The position numbers and the translations under genes were made by a program. A DNA stretch of 64,000 nt, from contig BJKQ01000012.1 in the NCBI GenBank assembly GCA_006538405.1, forward strand, positions 1,275,001 through 1,339,000. The letters run 5' to 3'. Numbering within the stretch: the first letter of the stretch is position 1; the number at the start of each line of letters is the position of its first letter. The DNA is from Hansfordia pulvinata (Eukaryota > Ascomycota > Sordariomycetes > Xylariales). Under the pieces are notes generated by a model. It did no database searches. It was not told the origin of the DNA and was given only the letters and a program-made list of their open reading frames with translations. Shown here in pieces: positions 23,229-34,626 of the stretch.

Positions 23229-24428
23229 TCAGTATCTGTAGACGACTTTGTAGTCACTCAGCAGGTCCAAGGCCTGCTGCCGGCCCTTGGCCTCCAGCTT
23301 CAGCCTCGCGTAGTTGGCGTCCATCTTCTCCTCCGCGGCGGCCTTGCTGCGCATGCTGGCCTCCTGGATCCTGCACTTGACCTGGGGCGGCATCGCGGGC
23401 AGCAGCGCGTCCCGGGGCAGGGCCCCTCGGTCCGGCCAGACGCCGTAGCGCCGCATGGCGCTGTTGATGCCGCGGTGCGCCCTCTCCGGGTCCGCCGCGT
23501 CCTCGACCGCCATGTAGTCCGTGAACCCGCGCAGCGTCAGCAGCGGCATGCCCCCGAAGGGCAGCTGCTGCTTCTGGCTGCGCCGCGCCACCCGGTGGTC
23601 GAAGTACCACGCCTCGAAGGCCGCCTTGAGCTCCCAGTCCGCCATGTCCTCCCGGGCGAACATGACGTTGGAGGTGAGGTTGTTTTTCCCTTTGGCGCCC
23701 GCGGTGAGCCATGATGCGCCTCCCGGGAGGGACTCGGGAGAAAACTTACAGACGTTGTTCTCGGTCAGGACCATGGAGGCTTCGAGGAACTGCGACAGGG
23801 TTTCGGGGACGATGGTGCCCTTACCCCGGGGATCCAGCTTGGCGAAGAACGCCGCCATGAGCGCCTCGTAGGTCGCGGTCGGCGAGCCGTCGGGCGCGAA
23901 CAGGGGCGACCACTCGGCGGACGTCGACGGGCTCGCGGAGGGCGAGGGCTGAGGGCTCTGGGGGTGGGGAGCCGGCCCCTGGCTGTGGCTTGGATGTTGC
24001 GTCGAGGGCGACGGCGTGTAGGGGCCAAAGTGGCCTGCTTGCTGCTGTCTGCGCCACTCCTCCTCCTGCCTCCGCTCTTCCTGGCCTCTCTGGTGTTTCT
24101 GCCTCTGCTCGTCCTGTTGTTCTTGATGCATCCGATTCATGTAGTCCACGCCGGGGTCGTGGTGCCTCTGGAACACGGACGAGATGAATTCCATGGGGTC
24201 GGGCTGCGGGTTCCGCGGCTGGTTCGGCGGCGGCGGCGGCGGCGGAATCGGCTGCGAGCGGCGAGGCGGCAACGGCGGCGGGGCCTGTCTCGGAGCTGAG
24301 GTGTGAGCGTACGGCTGTCCGCGCCGAGGACGGAACTCTGGCGGGAGCTCATGGGCGCCGGTCTGCTCCGGCGGGCTCCGGAGCTCATAGCCCGGGGGTC
24401 GTGGCGGGATAGGGGGAGGCTCGTCCAT
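23229..24428 (-). CDS. DUF7514-like fungal protein with proline-rich N-terminus
   Basis: The single-exon ORF of 399 aa starts at 24428 (MDEPPPIPPRPPGYELRS). Residues 1-80 are very Pro-rich with SH3-ligand-like PPxPPR motifs. Residues about 100-130 are Gln/Glu/Arg-rich and probably helical (EQQDEQRQKHQRGQEERRQE). After a Ser/Pro linker, residues about 168-395 look like the DUF7514 domain: WSPLFAPDGSPTATYEALM, then a long insert, LLTLRGFTDYMAVEDAADPE and YGVWPDRGALPRDALLP. The insert CKFSPESLPGG...AKGKNNLTS begins at a GTAAGT and could be a retained intron, but I see no good acceptor, so I left it coding. The biochemical function of the family is unknown. Confidence 0.78.
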   Translation of the reverse strand: MDEPPPIPPRPPGYELRSPPEQTGAHELPPEFRPRRGQPYAHTSAPRQAPPPLPPRRSQPIPPPPPPPNQPRNPQPDPMEFISSVFQRHHDPGVDYMNRMHQEQQDEQRQKHQRGQEERRQEEEWRRQQQAGHFGPYTPSPSTQHPSHSQGPAPHPQSPQPSPSASPSTSAEWSPLFAPDGSPTATYEALMAAFFAKLDPRGKGTIVPETLSQFLEASMVLTENNVCKFSPESLPGGASWLTAGAKGKNNLTSNVMFAREDMADWELKAAFEAWYFDHRVARRSQKQQLPFGGMPLLTLRGFTDYMAVEDAADPERAHRGINSAMRRYGVWPDRGALPRDALLPAMPPQVKCRIQEASMRSKAAAEEKMDANYARLKLEAKGRQQALDLLSDYKVVYRY

Positions 24429-26082
24429 CGTGGGAGATCTGGCGTGCCAAGCTCTCGGGGTCTCTGCCGCTCGACGTTAGGGGTCTTGTTCCTTTACATA
24501 CCTACACGCTCGTGCCGCGCTGAGCCATACTCGTACACCCCGGTGGCGTGTCCGACCCCATTCCCAACCGGGCCGCCGCACACGCTGCGTGTGACCCGAG
24601 GCCTGGACCGGTCCACCAGCCGCACCATGCGCCAAGGACGCCATGCCCGGCGCAGATTTGACAGCTCTAAGCGACGCGACTGCATCGAGGCAAGCCGTCC
24701 CAGCTGAGACGGTGCCGCTTTGTTCTGCCTTCCCGCCCCGAGCCCTGTCGCTGTCGCTGTCGCTGTCGCTGTCACGCCGCTGTTGAGGCTGTGGCCCGGC
24801 GCGTCTGCAGGCCGCGGGGTCCACACCACATTAGCAGTATAGCCTGTGTTCGGAGCCGGGGCAAGGTCCGCTGGCAGATAGTCGGGAGGCTTGCGGCAGT
24901 CGTTTCTGATGTGATTGTGCAGCGGCACGTGATACTGCCATTTCAAGTTATGTGAGGACCTCACGGCTGACGGCGGGGAAGCTCGTCAAGGTTGAGAGAA
25001 TCAAGTGCCTTCCCGTATGCTACGAGTATACTCATACTTCCGACCTTCCATTGCTCCTGGATCGCTTGAGATATGAAGATGGTCATGTTTAGAGTAAAAG
25101 AAATCCGAGCAGGGGACATGCTGGTGTTGGGCACGGAATAGTCGCAGCGACGATCAGTGAGATCCGTTTCAAGACAGACCAAGTAGTGACAAGGCCAACA
25201 AATCCGAGCTCGTTACAGACATATGAACAGCTGTAGTGGAGCTTAGACGAGATCCAGCCCATTTTTGGCAAGCCCACTCTCCTGTCGAACCGTTCACACT
25301 CTACAGAGCCAGGTCAACCGGCAGCAGGGATGGATATGAAAGTGTCAAGTCTTATGGAACATCACGTCTCCTTCCCCACCATCCATAAGCATCATTCTCT
25401 CGTGTCTTAGTAGTCGGCCGCGGATGCCTAAACTATTCCTCGCCACCGTGTTCCCCGGCGCATCGCAATCCGTTGCCGCCAAGGTTGGGGAAAGGAGGGG
25501 TGCGCTTCTTCGAGACCGCATGGGATGCAAACGAGTCCGTGCAATGGCAGAACAAGTTCCATCATTACACGCCACCCAGAGAACCCCCGTTCCTAAAAAA
25601 GCTTTTCAGAAGTTCACAATCTACAGTGGGTATGAGGTAGAACACTCTTTGGGCAGAGATTGAAAGTTCGCCATCGTGAGACGGTTCCACTATGACGACG
25701 ACGACGACTTTGACAGTGTTTATACGAGTTGAATATGAGAGCGATGAAGCAGTGAACCGTCACGTATAGCTGCCCGATACGAAAGTTTAGGAAATACTCG
25801 CCCGTGCAGAGTCTAACCCAACCAGTTGGAAACCGCAGTAGTCATGCCACAAGTCAGTAGACACAATGCTCATGTATCTTGGAGCCATGGTCGCGTGAAA
25901 ACAGGGCGATCATTGGCAACGCCCCGAAATCACGGGGCATGCATCGGATCTCGCACAAATTCAGATCTATCATTCAAACCCGCGATGACGGCAGTGCTCT
26001 GCTCTTCTACTCCTGCACCCTTGCTCAAAGCAGACGACGACACGGCGCTTGTCTATGTAGAGAGCCCCGAAGATCCCACCTC
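24429..26082. other. 1.65 kb gene-free region
   Basis: This is the upstream region of the DUF7514 gene and the 3' flank of the TatD gene. It holds a CTGTCG hexamer microsatellite at 24744-24770, TACTCGTA/TACGAGTA octamers at 24528-24535 and 25021-25028, and a GAC repeat near 25693-25708. No gene is seen. Confidence 0.6.
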
Positions 26083-27569
26083 TCACGACCCGTCCGCGCT
26101 GCCATCCAGCTGGAACACGCGCACCGTGTTCCTCCAGCTGGCCTCGCAGACCTCCTCGACGCTCACGCCCTTGATGCCAGCGACGACGCGGGCGACGCGC
26201 TCGATGGAGCACGGCTCGTTGCGCCCCTTGACCATGGCGCCCTCGACCCACTTCTCCTTCTTGACGGACCGGAAGCGCTCCGGGACCTCGGGCTCCTCCT
26301 TCTTCTTCTGCTGCTGCTGGCCCTTTTGCTTCTTGGGCCTGTTCTGCTGCTGCTGCTGCTGCGCCGGCGTCGACGCCCCCGAGGGCGCTTCGGAGGTGGA
26401 CGCGGACGCGGGGGCGGGAGAGTCGGTGGCTGCGGGGTCGGCGGCGCCGCTCTCGGACACGACCGCCGCCGCCGCCGCCGCCTCCCTCTCCCTCCTGGCG
26501 TCCGCGACCAGGTACTTCCAGCCCTCGTGGGTGGGGCGGATCTCGCACCAGGGCCCGTCGGTCTCGAGCATGAGCCGGTCGAGGCGGATCTCGCGGACGA
26601 CGTCGCAGTTGTCGGCCGTCTTGAAGCTGCACCCGTTGGTGCCGATGTACAGGCCCATGTCCATGAGCTCGCGCATCTCGGCCGCCGTGCCCGTGAAGCT
26701 GTGGACCACGCCGCCGCGCTCGAGCCGCTCGAGCCGCGGGCCGAACTTGTCCCGCAGCAGGGCGACGAAGTCGGCGTGGGCCGCGCGCGAGTGCAGGAAC
26801 AGGGGCAGCTGCTGGCCAGGCGGCAAGCCCAGCACGAAGTCGAGCTGGGCGGCGAACGAGTGCAGCTGCAGGCGGCGGCTGCAGAAGTGCAGGCGGTCGT
26901 AGTCGAGGCCCAGCTCGCCCAGGGAGACCAGCGGGCTCAGAGCGCCGGCCTTGGCCGCGGCAGCGGCGTCCCGCGCCCCGGACACCATCGCCGCCAGCTT
27001 GCCCATGATGTCGGCCGTCTTGGCGGCGTCGGGCGCCTCGTCCTCGGCCACGGGCTGCGACGGGTCCGGGTCGCAGGGCATCGTGTGGCCGTCCGAGTCG
27101 TGCCCCGCGCTCTTGGAGCCGAACATGGCGCTGGAGCACGGGTGGATGCCCGCCGTCGTGTAGACGACGCCGGCTGGTGGGCATCGAGTGTCAGCGGGGG
27201 CGAGGCGATTCAAACCTGAGCTCGGGCGGGGAAACTCACGATATTGCTGGGCAATTTCTAGCGCTTGTCTGGAGCTCTTCAAGTCGGACCCGGTGATGAT
27301 GAGCTTCTGGCAGCCCACGTCCTGAGCTCGGGACACGACGCCGCTCAGGTCATCGGTGTGGCACTTCTTGCCGCGGTATTTGCCGCGGAAGACGGGGTCG
27401 GCGAGGTTGATGCCGATCTGGCATTGTCAGCGTGGGCTGCGGCGGGGAGGGCAGACTGTGTGTGTAGTAGGGCCGGATAGAGGTCCAGACGACGTACATC
27501 AATATACCGGGGCTGATAGCCGGCCGCAGCGACGGACTCCGGACCGGAGTCGGGGGTTTGGGTGGCCAT
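26083..27569 (-). CDS. TatD-family deoxyribonuclease
   Basis: TatD enzymes are metal-dependent TIM-barrel DNases of the amidohydrolase superfamily. Exons are 27569-27498, 27417-27240 and 27173-26083; introns 27497-27418 (80 nt) and 27239-27174 (66 nt) are GT-AG with CTGAC branch-like sites. The total is 1,341 nt, 446 aa. Metal-site landmarks in order: YIDIGINLADPVFRGKY, GIHPCSS, LGELGLDYDRLHFC, LPLFLHSRAAH, GVVHSFTGTA and LMLETDGPWCEIRPTH. Two insertions are unusual: an Asp/Pro-rich loop after GIHPCSSAMF and an Ala/Gln/Lys-rich low-complexity segment (about residues 330-385) before the last helices (RVARVVAGIKGVSVEEV). An in-frame upstream ATG at 27683 would add 38 residues that look like a mitochondrial presequence. 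Confidence 0.92.
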
Positions 27570-29042
27570 GGTTCTGACGAGGGGTCGAGTGGGCAATGTG
27601 TAAAATTTTGTGGCAGTGTATAGTCTAGATTGAGTGCTGGTAACGCGCAATGACTGTCTTATGGGTATCATGGATGCATTCAAAGTGCCGTGGGCTCCGC
27701 TTGATTCTTATAGTAGCGAAAGGAAGGGCGGAGAGTGATTTCGAGGCCAAGCCGATTCTGAGGCCAAGATGGGATATCGCCAGGTTGAGTCAGCCGGACT
27801 GAAGCGCCGTGCTGCGCCCTGGGCTGGCCGTATGCGTCAATACGGACAACGAGAGTGGAAAACGGGCTAACGGTTATGGAGACCCACTAGGAGCTGCGAG
27901 TGCGGAAATGCCAATGATTCCATTTGAACCGTGTAGCTTCACTTACTGAGCATGACAGTTTTGGAGGCTCCGTCGCAGTGTTCGGTCACCAACGAGACAA
28001 GATAGATCAGTCGCGGCAATATTTGTTACATGTTGAGCCAAATCTACCCAGCTACGGTCGACAAGGGCTTCATTTCGAAGGGCAACGTGACCAGACTGGC
28101 CTTCGACTTGTTTCCTACAGCCAAGTCCACCTTACAAAGCGATAGAGGGGCGAACAGCTGTTCTCGCCGCATGCCTATCTTGCTATAGCATGGCTATGGC
28201 ATGGGCGATAGCAACATGGATATCGAAATGCACTGCTATTTGTAGATTCATAATCACCTTACCCATCGCATATCGGTTCAATCTGTGCTGGTAAGGGAAT
28301 GTTGATGGACCTTGGGTGCTTTACGCGCTGTGGCTAGCCACTTTACGCGAAATGTCGTCACGACGCGTTCCCGCGCCCGAGCATACAAGTACTTTGTGAC
28401 ATGGCTGGGGTGCCACGTTTCGTGCAACGCTGCTCTTTTTCTTTTTCCATAGTGTGCATCGTTTCTGACTATTTCCAAGGGAACCAAGACACCTAAATCC
28501 CATAACCACACAGATGCCCATGGTTGCTGGTGCGACGCCCAGGCCGATCAGAGAGACGCTCGGTTGAATGTTCATGAGCAATCTCCGGTTCTGTGGTTCT
28601 GCTCTGTAAGCCGCTTCGAGGTACCCGTGCCCAGCATGGATATTCCAATCCTCTAATCAACCCGACCCGCGTCACAGGCGCGTCAGACCATCCTCCGGTA
28701 CTCGCACACTCACTCGGACACGGCCCGCTGATTAGGTGTTTAAGAGCTTGCAGTCTCTGTTGTTACCTTACCTAACCCACCACTTGGCGCGTTGTCCGTC
28801 CTGTCAGCTCGAATAAGTACTGCGGTCACACCTCGTCCCACACTCAGAGGCGGCGGCACTCGGTGCTGTCTCTGCTACCTGAGCTCGATGTGAAGCACGT
28901 ACATGTAGATTATCCTGATAGATAGGTAGGTACCTGATAGATGGAACCAAGTCCGCAGTACATCTGATGTTCTGTGCAGTCTCCGTGCTCGGAGCAGCCA
29001 GGCCTGCACGGGCTTGCGGAAGGGACGGCTGGCGCCCTGGCA

Positions 29043-29048
29043 ACGCGT
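29043..29048. promoter_or_regulatory. MCB (MluI) box ACGCGT, distal, upstream of RNR1
   Basis: Exact ACGCGT about 530 bp before the RNR1 ATG. MBF binds this hexamer upstream of S-phase genes in fungi; whether this distal copy is used is inference. Confidence 0.4.
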
Positions 29049-29335
29049 CCAAGCCCCTCCATCCGGCCCTGCGCAGCGTGGCGCCCGGGCGATCGCCTGG
29101 CGCAGGTACCGCCTGACCCAGCTGCAGGCACCTGCAAGCCCGATCCTGCAGTGGATCCAGGCCCCTGGGGCAGCTGCTGGGCGCCCACCATCGCAGGGGC
29201 GCAGGGGGTTGGCACGGCGCCCTGGCAGGCCCCGAGGGGCGCGTCCTCGGGTACATCCAGGCACGTAACGAATCAATTAAGGGCGTGTTTTTCGCGCCAG
29301 GTGGGCTGGACGCGCCGCGCCCGACACGCTACACA

Positions 29336-29341
29336 ACGCGT
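29336..29341. promoter_or_regulatory. MCB (MluI) box ACGCGT upstream of RNR1
   Basis: Exact ACGCGT in ACACAACGCGTCGT, 238 bp before the start codon. Ribonucleotide reductase genes are classic MBF targets. Confidence 0.55.
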
Positions 29342-29465
29342 CGTACTTAAGACGCCCTCGCTTCTGCTCCCTCCCGCCCCCTTCCTCCCCTCAACCTCAA
29401 CACAAACATCACCGCCTCCCACGCCGACAGCCTGTCCTCTTTCTTGATACCCCTCAAGGCTGTTG

Positions 29466-29471
29466 ACGCGT
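29466..29471. promoter_or_regulatory. MCB (MluI) box ACGCGT, proximal to RNR1
   Basis: Exact ACGCGT in TTGACGCGTTCT, 108 bp before the start codon. Together with the copy at 29336 it suggests G1/S control of the gene. Confidence 0.55.
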
Positions 29472-29578
29472 TCTGATTAACTGCAGCCGCATCATCCAGG
29501 CTCGCCTCGCTCCCCTCGCACATTCACACCCATCGCCGTCTTGCACCTGCTGCTGGGTCGTCTCCCGCCTCCAGCATC

Positions 29579-32469
29579 ATGTATGTCAAGAAGCGCGGTA
29601 AGTAGCCTAGACTCTCCCCCCTCGCCCAACCACACGCTGACTGTCTTCCGCAGACGGACGCCAGGAGCGTGTCCAGTTCGACAAGATCACAGCCCGCGTC
29701 TCCCGCCTCTGTTACGGTCTTGACGCCGACCATGTCGACCCCGTTGCTATTACTCAGAAGGTCATCTCCGGTGTCTACGGTGGCGTCACGACGATACAGC
29801 TCGACGACCTGGTACGTTGCCGCAACACCCCCACTCCTGAAGCCACCTGCTAATGGCCACAGGCTGCCGAGACCGCCGCCTACATGACCGTCACACATCC
29901 TGACTACGCCATTCTGGCCGCCCGCATTGCCGTCTCCAACCTTCACAAGCAGACCAAGAAGCAATGGTCCAGCGTAGTCAGCGACCTGTTCCACTACGTC
30001 AACCCCAAGAACAGAACTCTGTCGCCCATGATCTCCCAAGAAACCTACGACTGCGTCATGAGACACAAGGAAGAGCTCGACTCGGCCATTGTCTACGACC
30101 GTGACTTCAACTACCAATACTTCGGCTTCAAGACCCTCGAGCGCTCATACCTGCTCAAGCTCAACGGCAAGATTGTCGAGCGCCCCCAGCACATGATCAT
30201 GCGTGTCGCCGTCGGCATCTGGGGTGATGATGTCGAGCGCGTCATCGAGACGTACAACCTCATGTCGAGCAAGTACTTCACCCACGCCTCTCCCACTCTC
30301 TTCAACGCCGGCACCCCCCAGGCCCAGCTCTCCTCTTGCTTCCTCGTCGACATGAAGGACGACAGCATTGAGGGCATCTACGACACTCTCAAGACCTGCG
30401 CCATGATCTCCAAGATGGCTGGAGGCATCGGTCTCAACATCCACAGAATCCGCGCCACTGGCTCCTACATTGCCGGCACCAACGGCACCTCCAACGGCAT
30501 CACCCCCATGCTTCGTGTGTTCAACAACACTGCCAGATACGTCGACCAGGGCGGCAACAAGCGCCCTGGCGCCTTTGCCATCTACCTGGAGCCGTGGCAC
30601 GCCGATGTCTTCGAGTTCCTCGACCTCCGCAAGAACCACGGTAAGGAGGAGATCCGCGCCCGCGACCTCTTCCTTGCCCTCTGGATTCCTGACCTCTTCA
30701 TGAAGCGTGTCGAGAAGAACGGCACCTGGACCCTCATGTGCCCCAACGAGTGCCCTGGTCTCGCCGACGTCTACGGCGACGAGTTCGAGGCCCTGTACGA
30801 GAAGTACGAGGCCGAGGGCCGTGGCCGCGGCACCATCAAGGCCCAGAAGCTGTGGTACGCTATTCTCGAGGCCCAGACCGAGACTGGCAACCCCTTCATG
30901 CTCTACAAGGATGCCGCCAACCGCAAGAGCAACCAGAAGAACCTCGGTACCATCCGCAGCTCCAACCTGTGCACTGAGATCATCGAGTACTCGGCCCCCG
31001 ACGAGGTCGCCGTCTGCAACCTGGCCTCCCTGTCTCTGCCCTCGTTCGTTGACTATAATGCCGGTGTCTACGACTTCCAGAAGCTGCACGAGGTTACCCA
31101 GGTCGTCACCCGCAACCTGAACAAGATCATCGACCAGAACTACTACCCCGTCCAGGAGGCTCGCAACAGCAACATGCGCCACCGCCCCATCGGTCTGGGT
31201 GTTCAGGGTCTGGCCGACGCGTTCCTGGCCCTGCGCATGCCCTTCGAGTCGCCGGAGGCCAGACAGCTCAACAAGCAGATCTTCGAGACCATCTACCACG
31301 CCGCTCTGACGGCGTCTATGAGTCTGGCCCAGGAACAGGGCACCTACTCTACCTACGAGGGCTCTCCCGTCTCCCAGGGCATCCTCCAGTACGACATGTG
31401 GGATGTCACCCCGTCCGACCTGTGGGACTGGGACGGTCTGAAGGAGCAGATCAAGCAGCACGGTGTCCGCAACAGTCTGCTCCTGGCCCCCATGCCCACT
31501 GCCAGTACCTCGCAGATCCTGGGCAACAACGAGTGCTTCGAGCCCTACACCTCCAACATCTACTCTCGTCGTGTGTTGGCCGGCGAGTTCCAGGTTGTCA
31601 ACCCCTGGCTGCTCAAGGACCTCGTCGACATGGGCCTGTGGTCTGACAGCATGAAGAACCGCATCATCGCCGAGGGCGGCTCCATCCAGAACATCCCCAG
31701 CATTCCTGCCGACGTCAAGGCCCTGTATAAGACCGTGTGGGAGATTTCCCAGCGCACCGTCGTCCAGATGGCCGCCGACCGTGGTGCCTTCATCGACCAG
31801 TCCCAGTCCCTGAACATCCACATGCGCGAGCCCACCATGGGCAAGATCACCAGCATGCACTTCACCGGCTGGAAGCTCGGTCTCAAGACGGGCATGTACT
31901 ACCTCCGCACCCAGGCCGCCGCCCAGCCCATCCAGTTCACCGTCGACCAGGAGGCCCTCAAGCTCAACGACACCTCGTCGGCCAAGGTTGGCCAGCTCAA
32001 GAAGCGCGCTCCCCCGACTGGTAGCTACGTCTCCACCCCTTCGCCTGCCGTCGCTAAGCCCGCTTTCGGCAAGCGAGGCGACTCAAATGGCGTGTCTGCC
32101 GCCAACTCTCCTGGCATCCCTACCCCCAGCACCACTCCCCCGCCTGCCAAGGAGGCTGCACGCCCCGTGGCCTCGCCCGCGCAGGCGCCCGCTTTCAAGG
32201 CGGACGTCGAGGAAGGTGAGAGCCCCAAGGCTCTGCCCACCGAGCCAACCGAGGAGGTCAAGTCGGAGGAGCTCAAGGAGCCTTCCGAGGCCAAGACCCC
32301 GGGGCAGGACGAGGACAAGAAGGACAAGTCCGACGAGCGCGAGTACGACATCTACGCCGATGCCGCCCTGGCCTGTAAGTCTCCCGATACGCCCAGCACC
32401 TGATCCATACTGACAACCCACACAGGCAGCATTGAGAACCCCGAGTCGTGTGTCATGTGCAGTGGTTAG
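29579..32469 (+). CDS. Ribonucleoside-diphosphate reductase large subunit (class I R1)
   Basis: R1 reduces NDPs to dNDPs, with R2 supplying the radical. Exons are 29579-29597, 29654-29811, 29863-32374 and 32426-32469 (2,733 nt, 910 aa), with introns of 56, 51 and 51 nt. The ATP-cone starts [18 protein letters not shown]. Catalytic features: LSSCFLVDM (redox Cys), [10 protein letters not shown] (radical-site Cys with neighbouring Asn and Glu), [20 protein letters not shown] and the Tyr pair in [14 protein letters not shown]. The last exon supplies the redox tail [14 protein letters not shown]. Residues about 700-890 are a Pro/Ser/Glu/Lys-rich linker usual in fungal R1. The reading frame is intact, including a correct C6 run at 30313-30318. 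Reading through the third intron would lose the redox tail. Confidence 0.97.
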
Positions 32470-33978
32470 ACGATGGGACTTTGACGACGATATGACGGTT
32501 GGTTATGAAATTAGTTAATGCGGGGATAATAGCTCCTGTGCCAGGCGCATACAGGAGCATCGGTCGGTTGTATTATGGATATTCTCATTTGCGGCGATTT
32601 TTCATTTGCGACGCCGAGGAAGTCGGCAGTGCTTTACCATCAGTTACGAATAAGATCAAGTTCAGAATGTGATGGCAAGCAGAGTGTCAGCAAGTGAGCG
32701 GCGTATTATCTGCGCTTAATCAAGAGCAACAGCAGCCGCGACGGTTGTCGCAAAATGGGTTCGAAGAGACGTTCCGGCCCATGATGCCCTGCCTACCTAC
32801 TCGAAGAAGGCAACCTAACAAGTCATTTCATTCGAGCAAGTACATCCACAGCAGCGCCGTTGTTGTTTTCTCGGGAGGGGCGACGCCATTGGCCAAGTCG
32901 GTGGCAGCCAGTCGGTTGAGTGCCGCAATGTCGACTCTTCCCTGGGCATTCAGAGGAATATCCGCGGCAGGATCCTGGTGGCCCACGGCGGTCTCAGTAC
33001 CGGTAGCATTGCTCTGTCCCTGTCGGCCTGGGTCCCAGCTCTAGCCAACTGCTCTCTCAGACTCGCATTTGCCTCTGTCAGATCAGTTGGCTTGGACTTG
33101 GGAAGGAATCGGGTGATGTGGGAGAACTCTTTCTTGTCTACAGTGAGCCAGGTCTCTCAAGCTGGTCACTCTTCGCACAGGTGCAAGGTGCTTCGGGTTC
33201 TGCACGGGTGCTCCGCGGGGAGGTCCTCCGGGAGACCATTGGTTCCAAGGTGGGCAGCTCCCTCTCTTCGATTCCACCTCGCACCACATCCACCGCCCCT
33301 CGTCTGCCACCTGAAGTCAACATTGTTTCCTTCACTGTAGATACGATACATTACGAGATCTTGCCTTACTGGGAAGCCTGTATTGCCTCGGCAGTACGCT
33401 AGCTTCCTATAAGGACTGACCGCTTGAGCAACACACACTAGGTTCTGCCCACGGCTCATACCAGTGGCTTGCCTATCACCAGGCCTCATGTCACCAGGCC
33501 TCAAATGACCCAGCAGACCAGTGGAGAAGTCTCCTTAGTAACGTCATTTAAAGGTCGTTTACAGGAAGCGGGCCTAGGCCCTTTGCACTAATTGAAAAGG
33601 GTGCGTGGCATCTTGTCCCACCAGAGCGCCTGGGGTTGTTCCATTAGGTAGTGTCTTAAGAGGTACCCAAAGCAGCAATGCTCGTACGTGGGTGAAGCAG
33701 CGTCTCCCGCTACGTAGGGCTGGTTTGCCTCTTTACACGCTTCCTCTTCCCTCTCTATGAGTACGTACACGCTATGAAGGTCAATCCGAAGAAGGGAGGA
33801 GTGTAACGGTTCTGGCCATGGAGGGCCACAGGCACTGGTGAATACCACTGAACCAGGCTGGCTGTTCGGCACAGTCAAGAGATACGAGATTGACACTTCT
33901 CTAGTGCTCAGTCTTACCAGTACTGATGAACAGCACTTATGATCAACAGCAATGCCAGGGCCAGACCCGTGACAAGGA
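32470..33978. other. 1.5 kb region with no supported gene, left edge of the repeat island
   Basis: This is the RNR1 3' flank followed by sequence with short open frames on both strands. Earlier parts of the Argonaute remnant could lie here, but I could not recognise PAZ or MID motifs in any frame. Confidence 0.5.
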
Positions 33979-34464
33979 GCCAGCACGATCGTCACCCTCT
34001 ACTACCTTAAGCCAGCCACTTCTTGCAACGAACGTACCATGGTCAGTAAGCTTGATGTCTCCTATGCACCTCCTGGCATGGATGCTCCTTTTATGGCTGC
34101 TATGTCTGTGTCTTTAAACAGGCATGCCAATCGCCACGCCGGCGTATACGAGATGAATGGCCACAGACACGAGGTCGTTGATAAAGGAGGTCATGCGACG
34201 CCTTTGAATCAGGTATTAAGCTACTGGATACCAACTAACAATAGCCTGCCCCAGCATGTTTAGTACTTCCGAGATGGTTTTAACAGGTGCTTGATTGATA
34301 AGGCTTCAAGAGACATTTTCACTAAGGATCGTGACCTAGCAGCACCTATGATTACGGTCATCGTGGCCACAAAGAGACACCACGTTCGGTTCTTCCCGAA
34401 GCCAGGTGACCGTGACTCGGCTGACAAGAATGACAACCCGCACCCAGGCACTCTGATGTATTGA
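33979..34464 (+). pseudogene. Remnant of an Argonaute gene (PIWI domain)
   Basis: One frame with a stop at 34261-34263 gives a recognisable PIWI order: VSKLDVSYAPPGMDAP (family V-G-D-V-S-H with the first catalytic Asp; the His is now Tyr, CAC to TAC), MAAMSVSLNRHANRHAG, MNGHRHEVV, then after the stop YFRDGFN (family YFRDGVSEGQF), MITVIVATKRHHVRFFPKPG and DKNDNPHPGTL. The spacing between motifs is shorter than in intact Argonautes, so internal deletions are likely. The fragment ends at TGA 34462-34464, just before a 62-bp tandem duplication; the C-terminal part with the last catalytic residue is missing. It cannot encode a working slicer. No intact copy lies in the window. Confidence 0.75.
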
Positions 34465-34500
34465 ATGGATGAGTAGTCTTGGCGGACACTGGATTCAGCC

Positions 34501-34624
34501 GCTCGCATTGGATAGGCTACACTCCGACGTTCGCGATCATAACGATGTGAGTGGAGGTGCGTGCTCGCATTGGATAGGCTACACTCCGACGTTCGCGATC
34601 ATAACGATGTGAGTGGAGGTGCGT
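34501..34624. repeat. Perfect 62-bp tandem duplication
   Basis: Units 34501-34562 and 34563-34624 are identical, each beginning GCTCGCATTGG and ending GGAGGTGCGT. It sits exactly where the dispersed repeat starting CGAGTTCGAAAACGAG begins. Confidence 0.95.
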
Positions 34625-34626
34625 AT

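Larger units (their letters stand above)
27570..29578. other. 2.0 kb divergent intergenic region upstream of TatD and RNR1
   Basis: No gene is seen. Sequence near the RNR1 start (29350-29420) is strongly C/T-rich, as in fungal promoters and leaders. It contains three ACGCGT boxes, annotated separately. 27.7-28.8 kb is moderately AT-richer with no coding signal. Confidence 0.6.

Noticed and set aside
25879..27219. Long plus-strand open frames opposite the TatD gene
   Set aside because: They are GC-rich antisense shadows of the TatD coding strand.
30145..31860. 571-codon minus-strand open frame opposite RNR1
   Set aside because: It is an antisense shadow of a strongly codon-biased gene; its Leu/Val/Gly/Asp-rich composition is typical of such artefacts.
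33588..33995. Minus-strand 135-codon frame as a further Argonaute piece
   Set aside because: Only a chance YEHC-like string resembles the family, and it is on the opposite strand to the PIWI motifs.
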